Assembly: GCF_014145675.1 (NCBI RefSeq)
Contig: NZ_JACGZW010000008.1
Span: 124,001-188,000 of the forward strand
Origin: Amycolatopsis dendrobii
GTDB taxonomy: Bacteria > Actinomycetota > Actinomycetes > Mycobacteriales > Pseudonocardiaceae
Reading direction: 5' to 3'
Length of the DNA: 64,000 bases
This document shows, one piece after another, positions 17,729 to 27,083 of the stretch (position 1 is the first letter of the stretch; every line of letters starts with the position of its first letter). Position numbers and translations under genes: made by a program. The notes under the pieces were generated by a model, which saw nothing but the letters and a program-made list of their open reading frames with translations, was not told the origin of the DNA and searched no databases.

Positions 17729-17730
17729 CC

Positions 17731-19512
17731 ATGACGACCCTGCCCGCACTCGCCGTCGCCGTCCCGCTGCTGGCCGCCTGCCTGCTGCTCGGCCTCGGCG
17801 GCAAACTCCCCCGCGTCGTCGTCGACGTGACGGCCACGGCGACCGCGGCGGCGGTGTGCGTGCTGTGCGTGGTCCTGCTGACCGCCGCGCACCACGAGCG
17901 GGTGGTCAGCTGGCTCGGCAGACAGGGTCCGGAAGGTGCCCGCTCGGTCGGCATCGTGCTCGTCGCGGACGGGCTGAACACGACGTTCGCCGCGCTGGCC
18001 GCGTTCCTCACCGTCTGCGCGCTGCTCTACAGCTGGCACTACTTCGAAGCCGTCGAAGCCCGCTACCACGCGATGACGCTGCTCTTCCTGACCGGCATGA
18101 TCGGTTTTCTCTTCACCGGCGACCTGTTCACGCTGTTCGTGTTCTTCGAGCTGATGAGCGGCGTCGCCTACGCGCTGACCGGGTACCGGATCGAGGAGGC
18201 GGACTCGGTGCAGGGCGCGCTGAACTTCGGCGTGGTCAACTCCCTCGGCGCGTACTTCACGCTGATGGGCATCGGCCTGCTCTACGCCCGCGGCGGGCAG
18301 CTCGGGCTCGCACAGCTGGGAGTCGCGCTCGACGGCCGTCCGGCGGACGCGCTGGTCATCGCCGCGTTCGTGGCGGTGTGCACCGGATTGCTGGTCAAAG
18401 CCGCGACCGTGCCGTTCCATTTCTGGCTCGCCGACGCGCACGCCGTCGCTCCGACACCGGTGTGCGTGCTGTTCTCCGGGGTGATGGTCGAACTCGGCCT
18501 CTACGGCGTGCTCCGCGTCCGCACGACCGTGTTCGGCACGGTGCTCGACGACGCCACCGTCAGCCGGGTCTTCCTCACCGCCGGGATCGCCAGCGCCGTC
18601 CTCGGCGCCGTGCTTTGCTTCACCCAGCGGCATCTCAAACGATTGCTGGCCTACTCGACCATCGCCCACATCGGACTGTTCCTTTGCGGACTCGCCGCCA
18701 CCGGCGGCGAAGCGACGGCCGCGTTCGTGCTCTCGGTGCTCGGGCACGCCGGAGCGAAGGGTGCGCTGTTCCTCCTGACCGGAGCGTTGAAGGACCGCTA
18801 CGGCAGCGTCGACGAAGACGAACTCTTCGGCCGGGCAACACATTCACGAACCGAAGCAGCGCTGTTCCTGGTCGCCGCGGCCGCTCTCGCCGGATTGCCG
18901 CCGTTCGGCCTGGCGCTGGGCAAAGACGCCGCCGAACACGCCGGACCAGAGTGGCTGATGATCGTGTTCGCAGTCATTTCCGCACTCACCGCCGCGGCGG
19001 TGCTGCGCGCCGGGCTGCGAGTCTACTTCGGACTCGGCAGGCCGCCTGCCGGGGATTCCTCGGACACGACGACCGGCTCCGGCGAGGAACCCGAGACCGG
19101 CCGGCCGATCGCACGCACCCCGATCCCGATGCTGGCCGCCATCGTCGTCCTGCTCGCTTTCGCGCTGGCCGCAGGCGTCGTGCCGTGGATCCGCGACGTC
19201 GCTGTAGCCGCCGGAGCGCAGGCCGTCGACCGCGCGGGCTACCTCCACGACGTCCTGCCGACGCTGCCGCCGTCCCGCCCCGAAGCCGGATCCGAGCTGA
19301 CCTGGACCGGCCCCGGCCTGCTGTCCGCCGCGGCAACCGCCGTCCTCGCCCTCGCCGCCACCGCACTCGCGCTGTGGTCGCGACGCCGGGTCCCGAAACC
19401 GGTGCACGAAGCACTCACCGTGCTGCATCGCGCGCACTCCGGCCAGGTCGGCGACTACGTGGCGTGGCTGCTCGCGGGCGTCGCCGTCCTCGCCGGGCTG
19501 GTCTGGCTCTGA
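17731..19512 (+). CDS. mrpD: Mrp antiporter large subunit D/A-like (NuoL/M/N family)
   Basis: 593 residues with many membrane helices of the proton-translocating NuoM/MrpD family. The transmembrane Glu segment [20 protein letters not shown] and the Lys/His segments [25 protein letters not shown] and [14 protein letters not shown] are the conserved pumping motifs. The operon holds only one such large subunit, whereas standard Mrp has both MrpA and MrpD. Together with the split DUF4040 and MbhE parts, this resembles the Mbh-type module order E-F-G-MbhD-MbhE/B-C-D. No hydrogenase genes are nearby. Confidence 0.9.
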   Translation: MTTLPALAVAVPLLAACLLLGLGGKLPRVVVDVTATATAAAVCVLCVVLLTAAHHERVVSWLGRQGPEGARSVGIVLVADGLNTTFAALAAFLTVCALLYSWHYFEAVEARYHAMTLLFLTGMIGFLFTGDLFTLFVFFELMSGVAYALTGYRIEEADSVQGALNFGVVNSLGAYFTLMGIGLLYARGGQLGLAQLGVALDGRPADALVIAAFVAVCTGLLVKAATVPFHFWLADAHAVAPTPVCVLFSGVMVELGLYGVLRVRTTVFGTVLDDATVSRVFLTAGIASAVLGAVLCFTQRHLKRLLAYSTIAHIGLFLCGLAATGGEATAAFVLSVLGHAGAKGALFLLTGALKDRYGSVDEDELFGRATHSRTEAALFLVAAAALAGLPPFGLALGKDAAEHAGPEWLMIVFAVISALTAAAVLRAGLRVYFGLGRPPAGDSSDTTTGSGEEPETGRPIARTPIPMLAAIVVLLAFALAAGVVPWIRDVAVAAGAQAVDRAGYLHDVLPTLPPSRPEAGSELTWTGPGLLSAAATAVLALAATALALWSRRRVPKPVHEALTVLHRAHSGQVGDYVAWLLAGVAVLAGLVWL

Positions 19513-19516
19513 CCTC

Positions 19517-19544
19517 GCCGGGTTTACCCGCCGATCAACCCGGC
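19517..19544. terminator. Hairpin after the Mrp operon
   Basis: GCCGGGTT (19517-19524) is inverted at 19537-19544 (AACCCGGC) with a 12-nt loop, 5 nt after the mrpD stop. No T-run follows, which is common in actinomycete terminators. Confidence 0.5.
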
Positions 19545-19586
19545 TACCCGCAGAGCGGCCCGTGACGTCGACCGTGAGGAGTTGCC

Positions 19587-20024
19587 GTGCCCGCCAGCAC
19601 CGCCGACGGCCCGAAACTGCTGCCCGAAACCGAAGAACTGGCCACCGGCAAGAACTTCGCCGCGGTCACCACGGTGCTGCCGAGCGGCCGGATGCAGACG
19701 CAGATGATCTGGGTGCACGTCGAGAACGGCCGGATCGTGCTCAACACCGAAACCCACCGGGCGAAGTACCGCAACGCCGAGCGCGACGATCGCATCACCG
19801 TCCTGATCCGCGACGAGCAGGACCCGTACCGCTACGCGGAGGTCCGCGGCCGCGTGACCGGCGTCGAGACCGGCGAACGGGCCCGGTCGCACGTGGACGA
19901 ACTCGCGCGCAAGTACACCGGCGGCGACTATCCGCCGGACGCGATCAAGTCCGAACGCGTCATCCTCCAGGTGACCCCGGAGCGGCAGACGTTTATCGAC
20001 CAGAAGAAGGGCGTCGCCGACTGA
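19587..20024 (+). CDS. PPOX-class (F420/FMN split-barrel) oxidoreductase
   Basis: 145 residues of the pyridoxamine-phosphate-oxidase-like split barrel. The order TGKNFAAVTTVLPSGRMQTQMIWV, then VLNTETHRAKYRNAERDDRI, then EVRGRVTGVETGE is typical of actinobacterial PPOX-class F420-dependent enzymes. Substrate and flavin type cannot be read from the sequence. The GTG at 19587 follows GAGGAG at ideal distance. Its stop overlaps the phosphoketolase start (TGATG), so it is the first gene of a coupled trio with xfp and ackA. Confidence 0.85.
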   Translation: MPASTADGPKLLPETEELATGKNFAAVTTVLPSGRMQTQMIWVHVENGRIVLNTETHRAKYRNAERDDRITVLIRDEQDPYRYAEVRGRVTGVETGERARSHVDELARKYTGGDYPPDAIKSERVILQVTPERQTFIDQKKGVAD

Positions 20025-22273
20025 TGCGCGACGCGCTCCGCCGCTACCGCCGGGCGTGCGACTACCTGGCCGCCGCGATGATCTACCTCAAGGACAACGT
20101 CCTGCTCACCGAGCCCTTGCGGCCCGAGCACCTGAAACCGCGCCCGCTCGGTCACTGGGGCACCTGTCCCGGCCTGACCCTCGTCTACAGCGCGCTGAAT
20201 CGCCTGGTCGCCGAAACTCAGCAGCGCACCCTGCTCGTCACCGGTCCCGGCCATGGCGCCCCGGCGATCCACGCCAATCTCTGGCTCGAAGGCACGCACG
20301 CCGAGTACGACCCGCGGCTGTCCCTCGACGGTTCCGGACTCGCCGAACTCGTCCGCCGGTTCTCCTGGCCGGGCGGTTTCCCCAGCCACCTCTCCCCCGA
20401 GGTCCCCGGCGTCATCCACGAAGGCGGCGAACTCGGCTACGCCCTCGCCACCGCGTTCGGCGCGGCCTTCGACGATCCCGACCTGCTGGTCGCCTGCGTC
20501 ATCGGCGACGGCGAGGCCGAAACGGGTCCGACCGCGGCGGCGTGGCACAGCCCGAAGTTCACCAATCCCGGCGATGGCCGGGTGCTGCCGATCCTGCACC
20601 TCAACGGGTACAAGATCGCTTCCCCGACCGTCTGCGAAGCCATGTCGGACGACGAACTCACCGCGTACTTCACCGGCTGCGGCTGGAACCCGCTGCTCGT
20701 CGACGTCCGCGACACCGACGATCCGGACTCCCCGCTCGCCGAAGCCCTCGCCCGCGCGCATCGCCAGGACAGCGGCCCGCCGCCGATGATCGTCCTGCGC
20801 AACACCAAGGGCCTGGGCCTGCCTTCGACGTCCCCGGAGGGCACGCCCCTGGAAGGCACCTTCCACGCCCACCAGGTCCCGCTCGACGCGGATCAGCTGA
20901 GCGCAGTGGAACAGTGGCTGCGTTCGTACCGGCCGGAGGAACTTTTCGACGCCGACGGTGTTCCCGCGCCGGATTTGCTCGCCGTGCCACCGGAACCGGA
21001 GCTGCGGCTCGGACGGGTTCCGCAGGCGAACGGCGGCCGGCTTCGCCGAGACCTGCCGCTGCCGGATGTCGCCGCATTCGCCGGTACGGAGGAGGAAAGC
21101 CCGACTGAGGCCCTCGGCGGCTGGCTCGCGGAACTGGTGCGCCGCGCTCCGGACACCTTCCGCGTCGTCTGCCCGGACGAACTGCAGTCCAACAAGCTCG
21201 GCGCGCTGCTGGACGTCACCGACCGGCAGTTCGACCGCGCCGTTCCCGGCCACACCGAACATCTCGCGCGTCGCGGCCGGGTGCTGGAAGTCCTGTCCGA
21301 ACACCTCTGCCAAGGCTGGCTGCAGGGTTACCTGCTCACCGGACGGCACGGCCTGTTCCCGTGCTACGAGGCATTCGTGTCCATTGTGGACAGCATGGTG
21401 AACCAGTACGCCAAGTTCCTCAAAATGTCCGGCGAGGTCGGCTGGCGCGCTCCGGTGGCGAGCCTGAACTACCTGCTCACCAGCGACGGCTGGCGGCAAG
21501 AACACAACGGCTACAGCCACCAGGGCCCGGGCTTCATCAACCAGATGCTCACGAAAAAGGCCCACACCACAAGGATCTTCTTTCCGCCGGACGCCAATAC
21601 GCTGCTGGAAACCATGCACCGCTGCCTGTCCTCGACCGACCTGATCAACGTCGTGGTCGCGGGAAAGCAAAGCAGTCCCGTGTGGTTGTCCCCCGACGAT
21701 GCCCGCGCCCACTGCCGCGCCGGGACCGCAGTCTGGCCTTGGGCGAGCCACGGGGGTTCGCCGGACGTCGTCCTCGCCTGCGCCGGGACTACCCCGACGG
21801 CCGAAACCCTTGCCGCCGTGCAGTTGCTGGCCGCTGCGGCTCCGGAACTGCGGGTCCGAGTGGTGAACGTGGTCGACCTGCTCTCGCTCTGCCCGCCCGG
21901 CCGCCACCCGAACGGACTCTCCGACGAAGCGTTCGCCGAGTGCTTCGGCGAGGACGTCCCGGTGATCTTCGCTTTCCACGGCTACCCGTCCGCCGTGCAC
22001 GAAGTACTGCACGGACGCCCTGCCACGCAACGCTTCCACGTGCACGGCTACTTGGAGGAAGGCACCACGACCACCCCGTTCGACCTGCTGGCCAGCAACC
22101 GGATGACCCGCCACGACCTGGCCGCCGACGCCGTCCGCCGCGCCCGCGGCTGGTCCTCCCTCGGCGGCGACCTGGCCCGCGACTTCCAACGGCAGCGCGA
22201 CGAATTCCTCGCCGCCGCCTACCGCGACGGCGAAGACCCGGCCGAGATCACCGGCTGGCGGTGGAAGCGATGA
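20024..22273 (+). CDS. xfp: Phosphoketolase (xylulose-5-P / fructose-6-P)
   Basis: 749 residues, within the usual 750-830 range. It is thiamine-diphosphate dependent and splits xylulose-5-P or fructose-6-P with phosphate to acetyl-phosphate plus an aldose phosphate. Seen motifs include GPGHGAPAIHANLWLEG, SHLSPEVPGVIHEGGELGYAL, the ThDP/Mg site VIGDGEAETGPTAAAWHSPKF and LHLNGYKIASPT, and the C-terminal QEHNGYSHQGPGFINQ. Acetate kinase follows with a 4-nt overlap, giving the ATP-yielding phosphoketolase/AckA bypass. It starts one base into the previous stop. Confidence 0.96.
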   Translation: MRDALRRYRRACDYLAAAMIYLKDNVLLTEPLRPEHLKPRPLGHWGTCPGLTLVYSALNRLVAETQQRTLLVTGPGHGAPAIHANLWLEGTHAEYDPRLSLDGSGLAELVRRFSWPGGFPSHLSPEVPGVIHEGGELGYALATAFGAAFDDPDLLVACVIGDGEAETGPTAAAWHSPKFTNPGDGRVLPILHLNGYKIASPTVCEAMSDDELTAYFTGCGWNPLLVDVRDTDDPDSPLAEALARAHRQDSGPPPMIVLRNTKGLGLPSTSPEGTPLEGTFHAHQVPLDADQLSAVEQWLRSYRPEELFDADGVPAPDLLAVPPEPELRLGRVPQANGGRLRRDLPLPDVAAFAGTEEESPTEALGGWLAELVRRAPDTFRVVCPDELQSNKLGALLDVTDRQFDRAVPGHTEHLARRGRVLEVLSEHLCQGWLQGYLLTGRHGLFPCYEAFVSIVDSMVNQYAKFLKMSGEVGWRAPVASLNYLLTSDGWRQEHNGYSHQGPGFINQMLTKKAHTTRIFFPPDANTLLETMHRCLSSTDLINVVVAGKQSSPVWLSPDDARAHCRAGTAVWPWASHGGSPDVVLACAGTTPTAETLAAVQLLAAAAPELRVRVVNVVDLLSLCPPGRHPNGLSDEAFAECFGEDVPVIFAFHGYPSAVHEVLHGRPATQRFHVHGYLEEGTTTTPFDLLASNRMTRHDLAADAVRRARGWSSLGGDLARDFQRQRDEFLAAAYRDGEDPAEITGWRWKR

Positions 22274-23325
22274 ACGTCCTGACCGTCAACCCGGGCTCCG
22301 GCAGCCTGCGCTTGCACCTCGTGCGCGCCGAAGACGAGAAAGTCCTGGATTCCGCCTCGACCGACGACGTCTCGTCCTTCGCGGACCGGCAGCCCACGAT
22401 CTCCGTTGTCGCACACCGGCTCGTCCACGGCGGCCCAGACCTGGTCCGCCCGGTGGAGGCGACCCCAAGCGTCCGGGCGAAGATCGCGGACGCCCGGTCC
22501 CTCGCCCCGGAACACGTACCGAAAACCGAGGCCCTGCTGGACCAGCTCGCCGACCTCCTCCCGGACGCGACGCACATCGTCTGTCCCGACACGGCCTTCC
22601 ACGAAACGCTTCCGTCCGTCGCCCAGACCTACCCGCTGCCCGCCCGGTGGCGCTTCCCGTGGAACCTGCGCTGCTACGGCTTCCACGGCTGGTCCTTCAG
22701 CTGGGCGACCCGCCGCGCCGCCGAACTCCTGCATCGGCCGCCCGGGGAACTGAACCTGCTCATCGCCCATCTGTCCGGCGGCTGTTCGGTCTGCGCGGTA
22801 TCTCACGGACACAGCGTTGACACGTCAATGGGGTTCACGCCGCTGGAAGGCGCGATGATGACCAAACGGTCCGGCTCCGTGGATCCCGGCATGCTGCTGT
22901 GGCTGCTGCGCGAAGGAAAACTGACCGTCAGCGAACTGGAAGACGGCCTTTACCACCACTCCGGTCTGCTGGGGTTGTCCGGCATCTCCGACGACACCCG
23001 CGACCTGGTAAGCGACGGTTCCGCCGAGGCCCGCTTCGCCTTGGCCGTCTTCGAACACCGGATCCGAGCCGAACTGGCCGCGACGGCCGCGAGCCTGGAC
23101 CGGATCGACGCGCTGGTGTTCACCGGCGACATCGGCTGGGACCAGCCCGAAACCGCCGAGGCGGTCGCTGGCGGTCTCGGGGTCCTCGGCATCGCCGGCG
23201 GTTTGTCGCGGACCCGGGAACGCGATGCGGTGATCAGCCCGCCCGGGGCGAAAATTCCGGTGCTGGCCTTGCGCTCCCGGGAAGAACTCGAACTCGCCCG
23301 CGCCGCCGCCGAGGCGGTCCGCTGA
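22270..23325 (+). CDS. ackA: Acetate kinase
   Basis: 351 residues, somewhat shorter than the roughly 400 aa of typical AckA. The N-terminal VNPGSGSLRLHLV is the phosphate-binding start; AHRLVHGG, CYGFHGWSFSWATRRAAELL, AHLSGGCSVCAV and DTSMGFTPLEGAMMTKRSGSVDP are core family motifs (H-G-G and the DTSMGxTPLEG signature). It turns the acetyl-phosphate from phosphoketolase plus ADP into acetate and ATP. The shortened middle and C-terminal regions are the only oddity. It is convergent with the DUF2795 gene, with only 2 nt between the stops. Confidence 0.95.
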   Translation: MNVLTVNPGSGSLRLHLVRAEDEKVLDSASTDDVSSFADRQPTISVVAHRLVHGGPDLVRPVEATPSVRAKIADARSLAPEHVPKTEALLDQLADLLPDATHIVCPDTAFHETLPSVAQTYPLPARWRFPWNLRCYGFHGWSFSWATRRAAELLHRPPGELNLLIAHLSGGCSVCAVSHGHSVDTSMGFTPLEGAMMTKRSGSVDPGMLLWLLREGKLTVSELEDGLYHHSGLLGLSGISDDTRDLVSDGSAEARFALAVFEHRIRAELAATAASLDRIDALVFTGDIGWDQPETAEAVAGGLGVLGIAGGLSRTRERDAVISPPGAKIPVLALRSREELELARAAAEAVR

Positions 23326-23327
23326 CC

Positions 23328-23519
23328 TCACGAATGCGGGTCGACGTCGTCGCCGAGAAGCCGGTGCACGGCCTCCACGTTCTCGTACCGCTGCTCGGGC
23401 AGTTTGCCGAGATGGCCGATCACGTCGTCGCCCGCGCCCTTCGCGGCGGCCCGGCGGAGAAGTTCGTCGCGCTCGCACGGGTACTCGACTTCCGTCAAAT
23501 ACTCCCGGACGTCAGACAT
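23328..23519 (-). CDS. Small DUF2795 protein
   Basis: 63 residues. VREYLTEVEYPCERDELLRRAAAKGAGDDVIGHLGKLPEQRYENVEAV is the DUF2795 helical domain, common in actinomycetes and often stress-linked. Its function is unknown. The ATG at 23519 is chosen because GAAGGGAGC sits just ahead; longer in-frame extensions run into the divergent VOC gene. It is convergent with ackA. Confidence 0.85.
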   Translation of the reverse strand: MSDVREYLTEVEYPCERDELLRRAAAKGAGDDVIGHLGKLPEQRYENVEAVHRLLGDDVDPHS

Positions 23520-23591
23520 GGCGCTCCCTTCCTCGGGTTCTCCCTCCGCATACCCGCCCGGTCCGGGATCAATGCGGGTTACGCTCGACTG

Positions 23592-23951
23592 GTGAACGAC
23601 TCCCCGAAGCCGGCCAAGATCGGGAACGTGCTGCATCCCGTCGCCGACGTCAGCTCAGCCGTGCGGTTCTACGCCACGACCTTCGGCCTGCCCGCGAAAT
23701 TCGTCGACGGAGACCGCTACGCCGCCCTCGACGCGGGCGGAACGACACTCGCCCTCGCCGGCCCGGAAGAGGACGTCACCGACGGCGCCCCCGCCGCTTC
23801 GTTCAAGGTGCCCGACGTCTCCGCCGCCCTGACCGCACTGGTCGCCGGCGGCGGAACCGTTGTGCGGCAACCGGAACAAGGCCCCCACGAGGTCCGCGCG
23901 GTAGCCCGCGACCCGTGGGGCAACACGATCGTGGTCTACGGACCGCGATAA
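23592..23951 (+). CDS. VOC (glyoxalase/bleomycin-resistance fold) protein
   Basis: 119 residues with the paired beta-alpha-beta-beta-beta units of the VOC fold. IGNVLHPVADVSSAVRFYATTFGLPAKF is the first unit and VRAVARDPWGNTIVVYGPR the closing strand. Metal ligands are not obvious beyond H18 in the first strand. Substrate unknown. The GTG start at 23592 is divergent from the DUF2795 gene. Confidence 0.8.
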   Translation: MNDSPKPAKIGNVLHPVADVSSAVRFYATTFGLPAKFVDGDRYAALDAGGTTLALAGPEEDVTDGAPAASFKVPDVSAALTALVAGGGTVVRQPEQGPHEVRAVARDPWGNTIVVYGPR

Positions 23952-23955
23952 CGGC

Positions 23956-23990
23956 TGAGTCGCAGCGGGACCACGCCCCGCTGCGACTCA
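23956..23990. terminator. Bidirectional terminator hairpin
   Basis: TGAGTCGCAGCGGG (23956-23969) and CCCGCTGCGACTCA (23977-23990) form a perfect 14-bp stem with a 7-nt loop, between the convergent VOC and acyl-CoA synthetase genes. Confidence 0.85.
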
Positions 23991-23991
23991 C

Positions 23992-25788
23992 TTACCGCGG
24001 CCTCCGCACGTGATCCGCGATCGCCGCGTCGTCGTCCGCGCCGTACATCTGTTCGATCAACCCCGAGAACGACCGCACCACCGCCGCGCGCTTGACCTTC
24101 CCGTTCGCCGTCCGCTCGCCCCGCGAAGCCTCCAACGGCCGCGGCAGCACCCGGAAATCCTTCAGCTGCTCCACCCGCGCGAGATCCGCGTTGACCCGCT
24201 CCAGCTCGGCCCGCAACCGCCCGGCCAGCCCCGCGTCCGCGGCCGCGCTCGGTTCGATCAGGACGGTCAGGTACTTCCGCCCGTCGCCGACCACGATCGC
24301 TTCGTCGATCAGCACACTTTCCTTCAACCGGATCTCGATCGGCTGCGGATCGACCGTCTTGCCGCCCCGGGTGATGAGCACGTCCTTCTTCCGCCCGATC
24401 AGCCGGATGTCCCCGTCGGCGGTCCGCTCCATCAGGTCGCCGGTGCGGAACCAGCCGTCGGCGAAGACCGCCGCGGTTTCCGAAGGATTCCGCCAGTACC
24501 CGCTGAACAGCAGCGGCGCGCGGATCAGCATCTCCCGGTCGTCGGCGAGTTTCACCTGGTAGCGCGGGTCCGCGAACTCCCGGCCGATCCGCCCCGGACG
24601 CGGGAACGGCTGCCCGAACTGCCCGATCGGGCACCCGCCGGTCTCGGTGAGCCCGTAGTTCTCGCGCAGGTCGAGACCCCAGATCTGCCACAGCGCCACG
24701 ACGCTCTCCGGCATGGCGGCCGAAGCCGTCCACGCGACGCGCAGCCGGTCCATGCCGAGACTCGCCCGCAGCGGAACGAACACCGCCCGGACCGCGGCGG
24801 CGTAAGCGATCCGCAGCGGCACCGGCGCACGACGGCCGGACCACCGCCGCTCGGCCATCCGGCGACCGATCCGCATCGCGGCCCGGTACGCGAGGCGGCG
24901 GATTCCCGTCCAGGATTCAGCGAGGGCGATCAGCTCGGCGGCGAGCTTCTCGTAGAACCGGGGCGGCCACAGCACCGCCGTCGGGCGTACCGCGCGCAGC
25001 ACCTCGCCGTAGTCCCCGATGCGGCAGAAGGTCACGACCAAGCGCGTGTGCAGCGGGGTGAAGACGAGCAGCAGCGCGGGAGCGACGTGCGCCAGCGGGA
25101 GGAACCCGACGACGTCGTGCCGCGTGGTCCGGCTCTCCGGGTAAAGGCCGATGACGCTCTGGACCGCGTGCTGGAGCGTGCGGTGGGAATGGGTCACGCC
25201 CTTGGGCGCCCCGGTGGAGCCGGAGGTGTAGAAGAGGACAGCCGGATCGTCGAGCGCCGTGGCGGCGATCAGCTCGGCCAACGCGTCGGGGTCTCCGGCC
25301 GTACGCAGGTCGTCCCAGCTCACGCCGGTGATCCCCGCCGGCAGCTCCGGCGGGGCCGCGTCGATTCCGGCGACGAGCCGCAGGTCCGGGGCGTTCCCGG
25401 CGATGTTCGCGACCTTGGCGAGCTCCGTTTCCGTCTCGCCGAGGAACGCGACCGCCTCGCTGTGCACCAGGAGCTGCTCGATCTCGGCAGGCGAGTTGGT
25501 CGGGTACACCCCGAGCACGACCCCGCCGACGCTCTGCACCGCCAGCGCGGCGAACACCCATTCCGGACGCGCGCTGCTCATCACCGCGACCCGATCGCCG
25601 GGCCGGACCCCCCGCGCGACCAGGCCGAACGCGAGTTCGCGCACCCGGTCCAGGTACGTCCGCCAGGTGATCGCCCGCACCGTCCCGCCGCGCGAATACC
25701 GCAGCGCGACGGCGTCCGGCTCTCGGCGAGCGCGGTCGAGCAGCAGACCCGGCAGCGTCCGCTCCGGTTCGAACTCGGTCAGTTCCAT
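23992..25788 (-). CDS. AMP-forming acyl-CoA synthetase (long-chain FadD-like)
   Basis: 598 residues. The P-loop motif is LFYTSGSTGAPKGVTHSH, and the hinge/adenylate motifs are YGLTETGG, DGWFRTGDLMERTADGDIRLIGRKKD and KTVDPQPIEIRL. It resembles the long-chain/AMP-ligase group that activates carboxylic acids as CoA thioesters. ATG 25788 is preferred because AGAGGGTGGGTC lies right before it. It is the last gene of the leftward unit LLM - ECH - ECH - flavin reductase - ligase, with a 43-nt gap to the reductase. The unit suggests oxygenation and then CoA-dependent breakdown of some acid, which I cannot name. Confidence 0.9.
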   Translation of the reverse strand: MELTEFEPERTLPGLLLDRARREPDAVALRYSRGGTVRAITWRTYLDRVRELAFGLVARGVRPGDRVAVMSSARPEWVFAALAVQSVGGVVLGVYPTNSPAEIEQLLVHSEAVAFLGETETELAKVANIAGNAPDLRLVAGIDAAPPELPAGITGVSWDDLRTAGDPDALAELIAATALDDPAVLFYTSGSTGAPKGVTHSHRTLQHAVQSVIGLYPESRTTRHDVVGFLPLAHVAPALLLVFTPLHTRLVVTFCRIGDYGEVLRAVRPTAVLWPPRFYEKLAAELIALAESWTGIRRLAYRAAMRIGRRMAERRWSGRRAPVPLRIAYAAAVRAVFVPLRASLGMDRLRVAWTASAAMPESVVALWQIWGLDLRENYGLTETGGCPIGQFGQPFPRPGRIGREFADPRYQVKLADDREMLIRAPLLFSGYWRNPSETAAVFADGWFRTGDLMERTADGDIRLIGRKKDVLITRGGKTVDPQPIEIRLKESVLIDEAIVVGDGRKYLTVLIEPSAAADAGLAGRLRAELERVNADLARVEQLKDFRVLPRPLEASRGERTANGKVKRAAVVRSFSGLIEQMYGADDDAAIADHVRRPR

Positions 25789-25831
25789 GACCCACCCTCT
25801 CTTCCCGCCGCGAGCCCGCGTCCGGTGGCGT

Positions 25832-26332
25832 TCACGCGGCACGCTCGCCGAGGTGGAGGAAGTCACCTCGGTACCACATCACGGGTTTGCCGTCGCCGGC
25901 CCGCGCGTCGCGCACGCGCCCGATGAGGATCACGTGATCCCCGCCGGGCACGGCCTGCGCCAGTTCGCAATGGAGAACCGCCGCCGCGTCCGGCAGGAGC
26001 GGATGGCCCTGTTCGTCGAACTCGAAGCTCCCGTACGCGAACTTGTTCTCGCCTTTCGTCGCGAACCGCGTCGCCAGCTCGGCGTGCGAAGGGGTCACCA
26101 CGTTCACGACGAACCGCTCGGCCGCCATGAAAACCGGGAAACACGTCGCGCCCCGGTCGAGGCACACGAGCACCAGCGGCGGATCGAGCGACAGCGACGC
26201 GAAGGAACTCGCGGTGAATCCGTGCAGCGTGCCGTCCTCGCCCCGGGTCGTCACGATCGTGACGCCGGACGGGAAACGAGACAGCGCCGACCGGAAAACG
26301 GCCGGGTCCAGATCGTGCGATACGTCAGCCAT
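25832..26332 (-). CDS. Flavin reductase (FMN-binding split barrel)
   Basis: 166 residues of the HpaC/flavin-reductase family. FPSGVTIVTTRGEDGTLHGFTASSFASLSLDPPLVLVCL is the flavin-binding start and GDHVILIGRVRDARAGDGKPVMWYRGDF the C-terminal part. Such enzymes use NAD(P)H to supply reduced flavin to a partner monooxygenase. The LLM enzyme three genes upstream is the obvious partner. It overlaps the upstream hydratase by 8 nt. NADH versus NADPH preference is not visible. Confidence 0.9.
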   Translation of the reverse strand: MADVSHDLDPAVFRSALSRFPSGVTIVTTRGEDGTLHGFTASSFASLSLDPPLVLVCLDRGATCFPVFMAAERFVVNVVTPSHAELATRFATKGENKFAYGSFEFDEQGHPLLPDAAAVLHCELAQAVPGGDHVILIGRVRDARAGDGKPVMWYRGDFLHLGERAA

Positions 26333-27083
26333 TCCATGCCTCCCGGGCAGCTCGTGCGGCGGGGTCGTCGAAAACTGTTCGCGCGCCGGCGGCCGTGACC
26401 CGCAGCTGCTTCTCGTCCGGCCATCCGGCGGTTTCCTGAAGGAGAGCCAGTTTCAAGGCCGCGAACACCGCGGGCGGTTTCGCCGCCGCCGCTCGCGCCT
26501 GTGCCGAAGCGGCCTCCAGCAACTCTCCCGGCTCAACCACTTCGTCGACGATGCCCAACGCTTTCGCCTCCGACGCGCCGACCGGTTTTCCGCCCAGCAG
26601 CAACCGCCGGGCGCCACGATCGCCCACCGCCTCGCGGACCCGGGCGATCCCTTTGCCCGCAGGCAACATCCCGTGGTCGACCTCGGGGAAAACGAACCGC
26701 GCTCGCGAGGACGCGTAAACGAAATCGGAGAACAACGCCATTTCGATCCCGCCGCCGACGCACCAGCCGTTCACCGCGCACACCAGCGGCCGGGGAAATT
26801 TCTCCAGTGCGCAGAGCAGCGCGTGAAACGACGTCATCCGCTCGGCCATCGACTCGGCGTCGTAGCCGGCCGCTTCCTTGAGGTCGCCGCCCGCGCAGAA
26901 GAACCGGTCGCCCGCACCGGTCAGGACAACCGCGGGACCCTGCGCCAGGTCTTCCAGGGTCGCGGTCAGCCTGCTGATCAGCGAGCCGCTGAGCGCGTTC
27001 GCCGGCGGACGGCTCAGGGTCAAGACCACCGCGCCGTCCGTTTCCGCGGACACCTGGACGGCGCCCAGCGCGGCCGTGGTCAT
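26325..27083 (-). CDS. Enoyl-CoA hydratase/isomerase family protein (first of two)
   Basis: 252 residues, crotonase fold. The oxyanion-hole motifs are FFCAGGDLKEAAG and AVNGWCVGGGIEMALFSDF. The position usually held by the catalytic Glu region reads FVFPEVDHGMLPAGKGIARV. The family covers hydratases, isomerases and thioester-cleaving enzymes, so the reaction is not fixed. The start overlaps the second crotonase gene (ATGA), and the stop overlaps the flavin reductase start. Confidence 0.88.
   Translation of the reverse strand: MTTAALGAVQVSAETDGAVVLTLSRPPANALSGSLISRLTATLEDLAQGPAVVLTGAGDRFFCAGGDLKEAAGYDAESMAERMTSFHALLCALEKFPRPLVCAVNGWCVGGGIEMALFSDFVYASSRARFVFPEVDHGMLPAGKGIARVREAVGDRGARRLLLGGKPVGASEAKALGIVDEVVEPGELLEAASAQARAAAAKPPAVFAALKLALLQETAGWPDEKQLRVTAAGARTVFDDPAARAAREAWNG

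Noticed and set aside
15436-19512. Part of respiratory complex I or a membrane hydrogenase
   Set aside because: No nuo core or NiFe subunits are present; the E, F and G subunits identify an Mrp-type antiporter.
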